Origin: JAAYZM01 sp964510785
Lineage (GTDB): Bacteria; Actinomycetota; Actinomycetes; Actinomycetales; Cellulomonadaceae
Assembly (NCBI GenBank): GCA_964510785.1
Contig: CAZECM010000026.1
Span: 1 to 39,967 of the forward strand
DNA: 39,967 bases
Direction: 5' to 3'
In this document: positions 7,644 to 15,128 of the stretch, one piece after another
Layout: each line of letters starts with the position of its first letter
Position numbering within the stretch: the stretch's first letter is position 1
The notes under the pieces: generated by a model
The model's input: the letters and a program-made list of their open reading frames with translations, nothing else
Databases searched by the model: none
What the model was told of the DNA's origin: nothing
Translations under genes and position numbers: made by a program

Positions 7644-9040
7644 TAGTCTTGTCCTGCGACGTGACCGTTCTGTGACCTCTCGATGCCCTCGCCGAGCCAG
7701 TCCGCGACCCGTACGAGCCCAGAACCCGGCATCGCGGCAGCCTCCGACCACCAACCCAGGGCCGATCCGGCGATGGCGGCGGCACCGCGAGCGACTGTCT
7801 CCTGGACGGACGAGACCACGAGCTCGCTCTCCGAGGCCGCGCGTTTCGCGGCGACCCAGCGCCGCGACCGGATGCCGCCTCCCGTGAGGACGACGCGCCC
7901 CGAAGCACCGCTGCGTGCCCGGACGCTTCGCTCCGTCACCGCCGCGAGCGCCGCGTAGGTGTCGACGATCCTCGCCCACGACTCCGGGCCGGGCGCCAGC
8001 GTGCTGCGCCCGCCGTCCAGCGCGTCGATCTCGGCTCGCGCGAGGAGGGCCGACTCGCCGGGTGGCGGCGCGTTCCTGTCGAGCTCGGCACGGTCACCAT
8101 CGGTCGCACGCAGGAAGGTCTCCATCGCGAGGCCCGGGCGCAGCCCCTCCCCGATCAGGGCGAGCAAGTCGGTCGACGGCCAGGCCTCCACCGACATCCC
8201 GTCGTCGACACACTCCTCGATCAGCGCGTAGGCCTTGGCCCTCGGCGGGCCTTGCCACGCGGCGATCAGCGGCTCCCCGGTCCCCATCGAGTCGACGACG
8301 TCGCCCGGCGCCGCACCGGACCCGACCGCTGCCACCGGGTGGTCGTGACCAGCGACGACGATCGGGCTCCCTCGACGAATCCCCAGGTCACGGGCCAGCG
8401 CGGTCACCGCAGGCGAGCCATGACCCGGCGGAGTCACCGGGGAGAGATCCAGCTCGGCGAGGCCGGCCGACGCCCACACCTCGTGCAGGTACGACCCGTC
8501 GAGCGGATCGAAGGCGCCCGTGGTCACTGCGAGGGAGGCGTCCTGCCCCACCTCACCGGTGAGTCGCCAGGCAAGGGCCTCGGCGAGCCCGACGAACCGA
8601 CCTCGCAACGGGCCGTGGGCGCGGGCGTACCAGCCCAGCTTCGCGACCGTGGAGACCGAGCGGAGATGGCCCCCGGTCCGCGAGGCCAGCTCTCGAGCGC
8701 CGAACCGCGCCTCGAGCTCGACGGCGATCTCGCTGCCACGGGTGTCGTGCCATGCCGGGAAGTCGACGTCCACGAGCGCGCCGTCCGCGAGAGCCGTCCC
8801 GAGCTCGCCCACGGTCGCGATCCCGGCCCCGATGGCCTCGTCCGGCTCGAGCCCCAGGTCGAGCACCGTCGCGCACACCTGGTCCAGCACGGCGAGGATC
8901 GGGAAGTCCGTGAACCCGCCCCCCGTCCGGACGGGCGTCGGTCGAGCAGCGAGCGCCCGCAGGCTCCCGTCCCGCGCGAACGCGGCGACCTTGATGCGCG
9001 AGCTACCCACGTCGATGCCCAGCACCACACGACCGTCCAT
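7643..9040 (-). CDS. FGGY-family carbohydrate kinase
   Basis: 465 residues, slightly shorter than xylulokinases. It is predicted to phosphorylate the imported sugar or polyol with ATP in the cytoplasm. The N-terminal phosphate loop is LGIDVGSSRIKVAAF. Mid-protein GHDHPVAAVGSGAAPGDVVDSMGTGE carries the GTGE phosphate-2 motif. The adenosine motif is LTGGGIRSRRW and the C-terminal helix has GAAAIAGSALG. The chosen ATG at 9040 follows GGAGG with a 7-nt spacer; a longer frame upstream has no family homology. It is divergent from the aldolase gene, and the 118-bp promoter between them carries repeated GATGTCYTGTCC elements. The exact sugar cannot be assigned from the sequence. Confidence 0.9.
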   Translation of the reverse strand: MDGRVVLGIDVGSSRIKVAAFARDGSLRALAARPTPVRTGGGFTDFPILAVLDQVCATVLDLGLEPDEAIGAGIATVGELGTALADGALVDVDFPAWHDTRGSEIAVELEARFGARELASRTGGHLRSVSTVAKLGWYARAHGPLRGRFVGLAEALAWRLTGEVGQDASLAVTTGAFDPLDGSYLHEVWASAGLAELDLSPVTPPGHGSPAVTALARDLGIRRGSPIVVAGHDHPVAAVGSGAAPGDVVDSMGTGEPLIAAWQGPPRAKAYALIEECVDDGMSVEAWPSTDLLALIGEGLRPGLAMETFLRATDGDRAELDRNAPPPGESALLARAEIDALDGGRSTLAPGPESWARIVDTYAALAAVTERSVRARSGASGRVVLTGGGIRSRRWVAAKRAASESELVVSSVQETVARGAAAIAGSALGWWSEAAAMPGSGLVRVADWLGEGIERSQNGHVAGQD

Positions 9041-9081
9041 GACCACTCCTCCATCGTCGCAGCCACACCCGGGGGTATCGC

Positions 9082-9143
9082 GATGTCTTGTCCTTGGACT
9101 ATTCTGTCCATCGTTGTCATACAGGGCAAGAGATGTCCTGTCC
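9082..9143. promoter_or_regulatory. Divergent kinase/aldolase promoter with a 12-bp direct repeat
   Basis: GATGTCTTGTCC (9082-9093) and GATGTCCTGTCC (9132-9143) differ at one base and start exactly 50 bp apart, about five helical turns. GACAACG, identical to a half of the 7632-7643 palindrome, is read on the minus strand at 9112-9118 between them. This suggests a looping-type regulatory site shared by kinase and aldolase, most likely bound by the LacI protein encoded downstream. Confidence 0.45.
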
Positions 9144-9158
9144 CATCGAGGAGGATGC

Positions 9159-10157
9159 ATGACTCTCATCACGCTTCGCCAGGCACTCGACCACGCCCGT
9201 GAGGGCGGATACGGCATCGGCGCGTTCAACGTCACCGACATGATCCAGGTCGAGGCGGTCCTCGATGCGGCGGCGCGGACGAGCTCCCCCGTCATCGTCC
9301 AGACCCTCTCCGGCTCCTCCGCCTTCCGCGAGGACGAGCTCTTCTGGGAGCTCATGCTCCGGGCGGTCGACCGCTACACCGACGTCCCCGTGGTCGTCCA
9401 CCTCGACCACGGTCCTGACGAGGAGACGTGTCGCCGCGCCATCGCGGCGGGCTTCTCGTCCGTGATGATCGACGGCAGCGTGGACCACCACACGAAGCAG
9501 CCGCGCTCCTTCGAGGAGAACATCGAGGTCACGACACGGGTCGCGGAGCACGCGCACGCGCACGGCGTCTCGGTCGAGGGCGAGCTCGGCACGATCGGCG
9601 GAGCCGAGGACGACGGGACCCAGACGACGCAGATCGTCCTCGCAGAGCCCGACCAGGCCGAGGAGTTCGTCGCACGTACCCAGGTCGACGCCCTGGCCGT
9701 CGCGATCGGCACCTCGCACGGTGCCTACAAGTTCACTAGCCCCCCGGACGGCTCCGTGCTCCACATGGACCTCATCAGCGAGATCGCGGCCCGGGTACCG
9801 AGCACGCACCTCGTCATGCACGGGTCGTCGTCGTTGCCCGCGGACCTGCGCGCCGTCATCAACGCCCACGGTGGGGCGCTTCCCGAGTCGTGGGGGGTCC
9901 CCGAGGAGGAGAAGGCTCGCTCCACGAAGCTGGGCGTCACCAAGATCAACCAGGGCATGGACTCCCACATGGCGTTCATGGCCGCACTGCGCACCCATCT
10001 CGCGACCGACCGCATCTCGGCCGACCCGGCACCCGCGCTGCGCCGCGGGCGTCAGGCGATGCAGGATCTCATCGAGGAGCGCATGGTGATCTTCGGTCAG
10101 GCGGGTCACGCGGCCGACTACACGCACGTGCCGTTCGTGGCGAGCGCCGCCGGCTGA
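9159..10157 (+). CDS. Class II (zinc) fructose-bisphosphate-type aldolase
   Basis: 332 residues. It cleaves a ketose phosphate into dihydroxyacetone phosphate and an aldehyde. HLDHG at 81-85 supplies the catalytic Asp and a Zn-ligand His. VEGELGTIGGAED (near 139-151), AIGTSHGAYKF and VMHGSSSLP supply other Zn and phosphate ligands. PESWGVPEEEKARSTKLGVTKINQGMDSHMAF is characteristic of the CbbA-like long class II group. GAGGAGG precedes the ATG. It sits divergent from the FGGY kinase and upstream of lacI in the sugar-uptake locus, so it probably serves a dedicated catabolic route rather than glycolysis. Whether it prefers 1-phosphates or 1,6-bisphosphates is not decidable here. Confidence 0.92.
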   Translation: MTLITLRQALDHAREGGYGIGAFNVTDMIQVEAVLDAAARTSSPVIVQTLSGSSAFREDELFWELMLRAVDRYTDVPVVVHLDHGPDEETCRRAIAAGFSSVMIDGSVDHHTKQPRSFEENIEVTTRVAEHAHAHGVSVEGELGTIGGAEDDGTQTTQIVLAEPDQAEEFVARTQVDALAVAIGTSHGAYKFTSPPDGSVLHMDLISEIAARVPSTHLVMHGSSSLPADLRAVINAHGGALPESWGVPEEEKARSTKLGVTKINQGMDSHMAFMAALRTHLATDRISADPAPALRRGRQAMQDLIEERMVIFGQAGHAADYTHVPFVASAAG

Positions 10158-10168
10158 TCGTCGCGCAG

Positions 10169-10207
10169 GCCGAGGGCTGGGTCCTGGCGTGGAGCCCGGC
10201 TCTCGGC
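10169..10207 (+). terminator. Imperfect GC-rich hairpin after the aldolase gene
   Basis: GCCGAG (10169-10174) can pair with CTCGGC (10202-10207), with extra GGCT/AGCC pairing inside. It lies between the aldolase stop and the lacI start. There is no U-tract, so a terminator role is tentative. Confidence 0.3.
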
Positions 10208-10220
10208 GTGACTCGGTTGG

Positions 10221-10226
10221 TACCGT
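10221..10226 (+). promoter_or_regulatory. Candidate -10 element for a leaderless lacI transcript
   Basis: TACCGT fits TANNNT and ends 7 nt before the ATG at 10234. There is no good ribosome-binding site, so transcription may begin at the start codon itself, as is common in actinobacteria. Confidence 0.35.
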
Positions 10227-10233
10227 GTCCAGC

Positions 10234-11325
10234 ATGTCTGAGAGCGAGCGTGCGGTGGTCGTGACCACGGAGGGCTCGACCGGATTCCTGCGCCCCACGC
10301 GGCTCGTCGACATCGCGCGCCACGCGGGCGTGTCGATCAAGACGGTCTCACGGGTCCTCAACGGCGAGCCCTACGTCAAGGACTCCACGCGCCAGGTCGT
10401 GATGGCAGCGGTCGAGAAGCTCGGGTACATCACCGACCACCACGCCCGGGCCTTGCGGACCGACAGGTCCGGCTATCTCGGGCTGATCGTCCCCGACATC
10501 CGCAACGGGTTCTTCGCTGGCCTGACGAACACGATCGAGAAGCGGCTCAGCACGGCGGGTCAGACCATCCTCCTGGGCATCTCCGACGAGCGGCAGGACA
10601 AGGAGGAGCGCTACCTGCGCGTGTTCCGGCAGCAGCGGATCGACGGCCTGATCGTGCTGCCCGCCGGCTCGGAGAGCCTGCCGGACTTCGCCCAGCGCGT
10701 CCCGGTCGTCGTGCTCGACCGGACCCGCCCCGAGCTGGAGGGCCTCGTCGACCAGGTGCTCGTCAACAACCGCGAGTCGGCTCGGGTGCTCACCAGCCAC
10801 CTCATCGAGCAGCACGGACTCACCCAGGTAGCGATGGTCGCCGGAGAGCAGTCCATCTCCTCGGTGCTCGACCGTCAGCTCGGCTATGCGGACGCCATCG
10901 CGGCGGCCGGGCTCGAGCCTCATGTCTCCCCGGGCCACCTGACACCGGGCGACGCCGCGGCGGGAGCGCTCCAGCTCTTCCGTCGGCTCAAGCCGCCGTT
11001 CGGTGTCTTCGCCACCGGCAACCGCATGTTCTGGGGAGCCATGGCGGCGATCTCCCAGCTCGGCCTGACCGTGCCCCGGGACGTCGCCGTCACGACGTTC
11101 GACGGCTCGGGCGACCTGACGGTGACGGGCCTGATGCCCACGCAGGCCGTCCTGCCCGTCCAGACCATCTCCGCGAGAGCGCTGCAGGTCCTTGCCGAAC
11201 GGACCAACGACCCCGGGCGCCCCGTACGCAAGATCGTGCTCGACGCCGACATCGAGTACGGCGTCACCTGCGGTTGCCTCGAGTCGGAGAGCACCGGGCC
11301 GATCCTGGTGCGCACGGGACGGTGA
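10234..11325 (+). CDS. LacI-family transcriptional regulator of the sugar locus
   Basis: 363 residues. The N-terminal helix-turn-helix and hinge helix run from about residue 23 to 75 (LVDIARHAGVSIKTVSRVLNGEPYV). The ligand-binding periplasmic-binding fold follows (YLGLIVPDIRNGFFAGL, GLIVLPAGSE, VVVLDRTRPELEGLVDQVLVNN, VAMVAGEQSISSVLDRQLGY, FATGNRMFWGAMAAISQLGLTVPRDVAVTTFDGSGDL). It should repress the importer, kinase and aldolase until the sugar or its phosphate binds. The start is placed at ATG 10234; an in-frame GTG at 10189 would add 15 unconserved residues. It follows the aldolase by 76 bp on the same strand. Confidence 0.93.
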   Translation: MSESERAVVVTTEGSTGFLRPTRLVDIARHAGVSIKTVSRVLNGEPYVKDSTRQVVMAAVEKLGYITDHHARALRTDRSGYLGLIVPDIRNGFFAGLTNTIEKRLSTAGQTILLGISDERQDKEERYLRVFRQQRIDGLIVLPAGSESLPDFAQRVPVVVLDRTRPELEGLVDQVLVNNRESARVLTSHLIEQHGLTQVAMVAGEQSISSVLDRQLGYADAIAAAGLEPHVSPGHLTPGDAAAGALQLFRRLKPPFGVFATGNRMFWGAMAAISQLGLTVPRDVAVTTFDGSGDLTVTGLMPTQAVLPVQTISARALQVLAERTNDPGRPVRKIVLDADIEYGVTCGCLESESTGPILVRTGR

Positions 11326-11425
11326 CCGGCTCCCGCCGAGACAGGCAGCTCGGTACGCTCCCGCACCGCGACGTCGGAGGCGCCCGCTAGGTTCGAGGGA
11401 CCATCGATCCAGCGGAGGCAAGTCA

Positions 11426-14400
11426 GTGATTCTCACCGACGACGGCCACGTCGTGACGAGCCCGAGCGACCTGGCGACGGCGGCGGCGTGCGAGCTCGCG
11501 TTCGTGCGCGCGCTCGACGCCAAGCTGGGTCGCGTTGCGGCACCGCCCCGGGACGACGACCCGATGCTGCGTCGCGCGGCCGCCCTCGGGGACGACCACG
11601 AGGCACGGATCCTCGAGCGCTACCGCCGGGAGCACGCCGTCGTCGTCGAGATCGACCGAACTGACGTGCGGGACGCCGCAGCCCTCGCGGACGCGGTGGC
11701 GCGCACGCGCGAGGCGTTCGTCTCCGGCGCAGACGTCGTCTTCCAGGCGACGTTCTTCGACGGCGAGCTCCTGGGCTTCGCGGACTTCATCGTGCGCAGC
11801 CCCGACGGGCGCTACGAGGTGCAGGACTCGAAGCTCGCGCGCTCCGCGAAGGTCATGGCGCTCCTCCAGCTCGCAGCGTACGCCGAACAGCTCGAACGCC
11901 TCGGCGTGCCCGTCTCGCCCACGGTGACGCTGCTGCTCGGGGACGGCACGGTGAGCGAGCACGCCCTCGCGGACATCGCGCCCGTGTACCGCGAACGACG
12001 CGCCCACCTGCGCCGGATCGTCGCCGAACGGCTCGCGGACGAGGTCGCCGCGACGTGGGGCGACGAGCGCTACGCCGCGTGCGGGCGGTGCGCGGTGTGC
12101 GAGCCCGAGGTCCTCGCGGCACGCGACCTGCTGCTCGTGGCGGGGTTGCGGGCCACGACCCGCGCGAAGCTGCGCGCCGCGGGCATCACGACGATCGACG
12201 TGCTCGCGGCGAGCACGGGGGCCGTCGAGGGCGTCGCGGCGTCGACCCTCGCCACGCTGCGTCTGCAGGCCGCGCTCCAGCTCCGGGCCACCGAGGGCGA
12301 GGCCCCGCCGTTCGAGCTTGTCGCGCCCGAGGTGATCGCCGCGCTGCCGGCCCCGGACGCGGGCGACATCTTCTTCGACTTCGAGGGCGACCCGCTCCAC
12401 GCCGAGCCGGGCGAGGGCGACGAGACCCGCTGGGGGCTCGACTACCTGTTCGGGCTCGTCGAGGCGGACGGCACGTTCCGGGCCTTCTGGGCGCACTCGC
12501 TCGCCGAGGAACGCGTCGCGCTGCGCGAGTTCCTCGACTACCTCGCCGAACGCCGCACCCGCTTCCCCGGCATGCACGTCTACCACTACGCCTCCTACGA
12601 GCGCACGCACCTGCTGTCCCTCGCGGCCCGGCACGGGGTGGGCGAGGACGAGGTGGACGACCTGCTGCGTGAGCAGGTGCTCGTGGACCTGTACCCCGCC
12701 GCGCGCGGGGCGCTTCGCGTCGGCTCGCGGTCCTACTCGCTCAAGAAGATCGAGCCGCTCTACCTCGAGGCCGCGCGCACCGGCGAGGTGACGACGGCGG
12801 GCGACTCCGTCGAGGAGTACGCGCGCTACCGGAGGCTCCTCGAGGACGGCCACGGCGAAGAGGCCGCCGGGCTGCTCGCCCAGATCGCCGACTACAACGA
12901 GGCCGACTGCCTCTCGACGCTCGGGCTACGCGACTGGCTGCTCGCGCGGGCCGCGGAGCGCGGTGTGCGGCCGGGCGGTGTGGTGCCGGGTGGCACGGCG
13001 GTGGCCGACGGCGGCGGAGCCACGCCGCTCGTCGAGGCACCGCCGTTCGTCGAGACGCCGGTCGCGCTGCGGCTGCGAGAGCTCGCGGGGCCGCCGTCGG
13101 CCCCGCACCGCACGGCGGACCAGCGTGCGCTGGGCCTCGCGAGCGCGGCGGTCGACTACCACCGGCGCGAGCGCAAGAGCTTCTGGTGGGGGCACTTCGA
13201 CCGGCTCGTGCAACCGATCGACGACTGGGCCGAGACCCGCGACGTGCTCATCGTGAAAAAAGCGGAGGTCGTCGAGGACTGGCACCGGGAGACACCCCGT
13301 CAGTCGCTGCGCCGGGTCCTGCGCATCCGTGGCGACCTGGGCCCGGGATCGACGCTCGCGGCAGGTACCAAGCCCTTCGCCGTCTACCCGCCGGGCGGTC
13401 CCCCGTTCGCGGCCTCCACCGGCCACGGCGCCCGTATGGTCCACGGCAGCACCGAGATCCTCGAGGTCGCCCCCGACGGTACGTTCTTCGTGCGCGAGCT
13501 GCTGCGCAAGACCGTGGACGAGTACGAGGACCTTCCCCTCGCGCTCACGCCGGGCGCACCACCGAACGCCGACGCGCTCGAGTCCGCGACTGCCGAGTGG
13601 GCCGCGCGGGTGCTCGCCGGCCAGCCAGGCTTTCCGCGGGACGCGGCGTCGGACATCCTGCGGCGCACTCCCCCGCGCACCCGCAGCGGGGGCGGGCTCG
13701 TGCCGGTCGACGAGGGCACCGGAACCGGCGCAGCCTCGGCCGTCGACGCGCTCGTCGCGAGCCTGCGCGACCTCGACTCCTCCTACCTCGCCGTCCAGGG
13801 CCCGCCCGGGACCGGCAAGACGTACACGGGCGCGCACGTCATCACGGCCCTCGCGCGCGCGGGCTGGAAGATCGGCGTCGTCGCGCAGTCCCACGCGACC
13901 GTCGAGAACCTGCTCGCCGCGGTGCTCGACGCGGGCCTCGACCCGGTCGCCGTCGGCAAGCGGCCCCGCGACGGCGACGCCGGCGAGCAGCCGTGGCGCT
14001 CGCTCACGCCGTCGAACCAGTCGGACTTCCTCGCCGAGCCCGGCGGCCGGGTGCTCGGCGGGACGGCGTGGGTGTTCTCGAACACCAAGCACGTGGGGCG
14101 CGACGAGCTCGACCTCGGCCAGGCCGATCAGGTCGGCGCCGTCGATCACGTCGTCGCGCAGCCCGGCGAGCCGGCGGCGGCCCGCAGCCGTCTCCGCGCG
14201 CGCGGNNNNNNNNNNGACGAGCTCGACCTCCTCGTGATCGGCGAGGCCGGGCAGTTCTCGCTCGCCGCAACGATCGCCGTGGGTGTCGCCGCGAAGAACC
14301 TGCTGCTCCTCGGCGACCCCCAGCAGCTCCCCCAGGTGTCCCAGGGGCAGCACCCCGAACCCGTCGACGGCTCGGCGCTCGGCTGGATCAGCGAGGGCCA

Positions 14401-15055
14401 CGACGTGCTGCCGCCCGAGCTCGGTCACTTCCTTGCCACCTCACGCCGCATGGCCGGTCCGCTCACGGCCGCCGTCTCGGGGCTCTCGTACGACGGCGAG
14501 CTCGCCGCGCACCCCGTCGCGGACGAGCGCCGGCTCGAGGGCGTCGTGGCCGGGGTCCACCCGGTCCCGGTGGCCCACGTGGGGAACGCGACGGAGTCGC
14601 CCGAGGAGGCGGCCGAGGTGATCCGGCTCGTGCGGGACCTGCTCGGCACCGCGTGGACCGACCCGAGTGCCCGCCGGGACCGGGCCCGCCTGACCGAGGC
14701 AGACATCATCGTCGTCGCGCCCTACAACGCCCAGGTCACGCGAGTGCGTGGCGAGCTCGAACGCGCCGGCCTGCCCGGAGTCCGCGTCGGCACGGTCGAC
14801 AAGTTCCAGGGCCAGGAGGCCGTCGTCGCGATCGTGACCCTCGCCGCGAGCTCACCGACCGACGTGCCGCGCGGCATGGGCTTCCTCATCATGCGCAACC
14901 GGATCAACGTCGCGATCTCACGAGCCCAGTGGGCCGCCTACGTGATCCACTCCCCGTCGCTCGTCGACTACCTGCCGACCACCCCGGCGGCCCTCGCCGA
15001 GCTCAGCGCCTTCCTCCGCATCGTCCAGCCCGCGCAACCCACGCCGAGGAAGTGA
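11426..15055 (+). CDS. TM0106-type RecB-like nuclease / SF1 DNA-RNA helicase, with an assembly insertion
   Basis: 1209 codons as given. The GTG start at 11426 has GGAGG 7 nt upstream. Domain order: a PD-(D/E)XK RecB-like nuclease (about 1-215; DFIVRSPDGRYEVQDSKLAR is the catalytic segment), a cysteine knuckle CGRCAVC (near 215), an RNase H-like/YprB exonuclease region (FFDFEGDPL near 315, YHYASYERTHLLSLA, YNEADCLSTLGLRDWL), then an SF1 helicase. The helicase motifs are Walker A QGPPGTGKT (near 790), motif III LLLLGDPQQLPQVSQG, motif V TVDKFQGQEA and motif VI RNRINVAISRAQ. Motif II reads LLVIGEAGQF, with Gly in place of the catalytic Asp. Residues from 14117 to the N-gap do not fit the family. 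The family is linked to DNA repair and nucleic-acid processing; its exact role is poorly defined. Confidence 0.9.
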   Translation: MILTDDGHVVTSPSDLATAAACELAFVRALDAKLGRVAAPPRDDDPMLRRAAALGDDHEARILERYRREHAVVVEIDRTDVRDAAALADAVARTREAFVSGADVVFQATFFDGELLGFADFIVRSPDGRYEVQDSKLARSAKVMALLQLAAYAEQLERLGVPVSPTVTLLLGDGTVSEHALADIAPVYRERRAHLRRIVAERLADEVAATWGDERYAACGRCAVCEPEVLAARDLLLVAGLRATTRAKLRAAGITTIDVLAASTGAVEGVAASTLATLRLQAALQLRATEGEAPPFELVAPEVIAALPAPDAGDIFFDFEGDPLHAEPGEGDETRWGLDYLFGLVEADGTFRAFWAHSLAEERVALREFLDYLAERRTRFPGMHVYHYASYERTHLLSLAARHGVGEDEVDDLLREQVLVDLYPAARGALRVGSRSYSLKKIEPLYLEAARTGEVTTAGDSVEEYARYRRLLEDGHGEEAAGLLAQIADYNEADCLSTLGLRDWLLARAAERGVRPGGVVPGGTAVADGGGATPLVEAPPFVETPVALRLRELAGPPSAPHRTADQRALGLASAAVDYHRRERKSFWWGHFDRLVQPIDDWAETRDVLIVKKAEVVEDWHRETPRQSLRRVLRIRGDLGPGSTLAAGTKPFAVYPPGGPPFAASTGHGARMVHGSTEILEVAPDGTFFVRELLRKTVDEYEDLPLALTPGAPPNADALESATAEWAARVLAGQPGFPRDAASDILRRTPPRTRSGGGLVPVDEGTGTGAASAVDALVASLRDLDSSYLAVQGPPGTGKTYTGAHVITALARAGWKIGVVAQSHATVENLLAAVLDAGLDPVAVGKRPRDGDAGEQPWRSLTPSNQSDFLAEPGGRVLGGTAWVFSNTKHVGRDELDLGQADQVGAVDHVVAQPGEPAAARSRLRARXXXXDELDLLVIGEAGQFSLAATIAVGVAAKNLLLLGDPQQLPQVSQGQHPEPVDGSALGWISEGHDVLPPELGHFLATSRRMAGPLTAAVSGLSYDGELAAHPVADERRLEGVVAGVHPVPVAHVGNATESPEEAAEVIRLVRDLLGTAWTDPSARRDRARLTEADIIVVAPYNAQVTRVRGELERAGLPGVRVGTVDKFQGQEAVVAIVTLAASSPTDVPRGMGFLIMRNRINVAISRAQWAAYVIHSPSLVDYLPTTPAALAELSAFLRIVQPAQPTPRK
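14102..14230. repeat. 15-bp direct repeat flanking spurious sequence and an N-gap in the helicase
   Basis: The 15-mer GACGAGCTCGACCTC occurs at 14102-14116 and again at 14216-14230, on either side of 89 bases of non-family sequence plus ten N. Removing one repeat and the intervening bases (114 nt, 38 codons) restores a continuous RDELDLLVI reading into motif II. This is the pattern of a false contig extension through a shared k-mer. Confidence 0.75.
14206..14215. other. Assembly gap (10 N) inside the helicase gene
   Basis: A run of ten N directly before the second copy of the 15-bp direct repeat. The gap is probably not real missing sequence. Confidence 0.9.
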
Positions 15056-15112
15056 GGAGTGCGCGAGGAAGTGACGGCGGAATCACTTCCTCGGGGAGAA
15101 GTCACTTCCTCG
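15045..15112. repeat. Four 11-bp units, two direct and two inverted, phased every 19 bp
   Basis: CGAGGAAGTGA occurs at 15045-15055 and 15064-15074. Its reverse complement TCACTTCCTCG occurs at 15083-15093 and 15102-15112. All four starts are exactly 19 bp apart. The inner pair forms an 11-bp perfect stem with an 8-nt loop. Units 1/3 pair over 12 bp and units 2/4 over 13 bp, giving alternative folds. It lies between the convergent helicase and lipase genes, and the first unit includes the helicase stop. It could act as a bidirectional terminator or be a member of a dispersed palindromic repeat family. Confidence 0.8.
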
Positions 15113-15128
15113 CGGGTCCGAGGTGGGG

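Noticed and set aside
11192..11425. Upstream extension of the helicase frame overlapping lacI
   Set aside because: It overlaps the conserved lacI 3' end, and the GTG at 11426 has a good GGAGG and matches the start of the nuclease domain.
12926..14428. Minus-strand frame opposite the helicase
   Set aside because: A shadow of the helicase frame. Only the short stretch next to the gap looks protein-like, and that is better explained as misassembled sequence.
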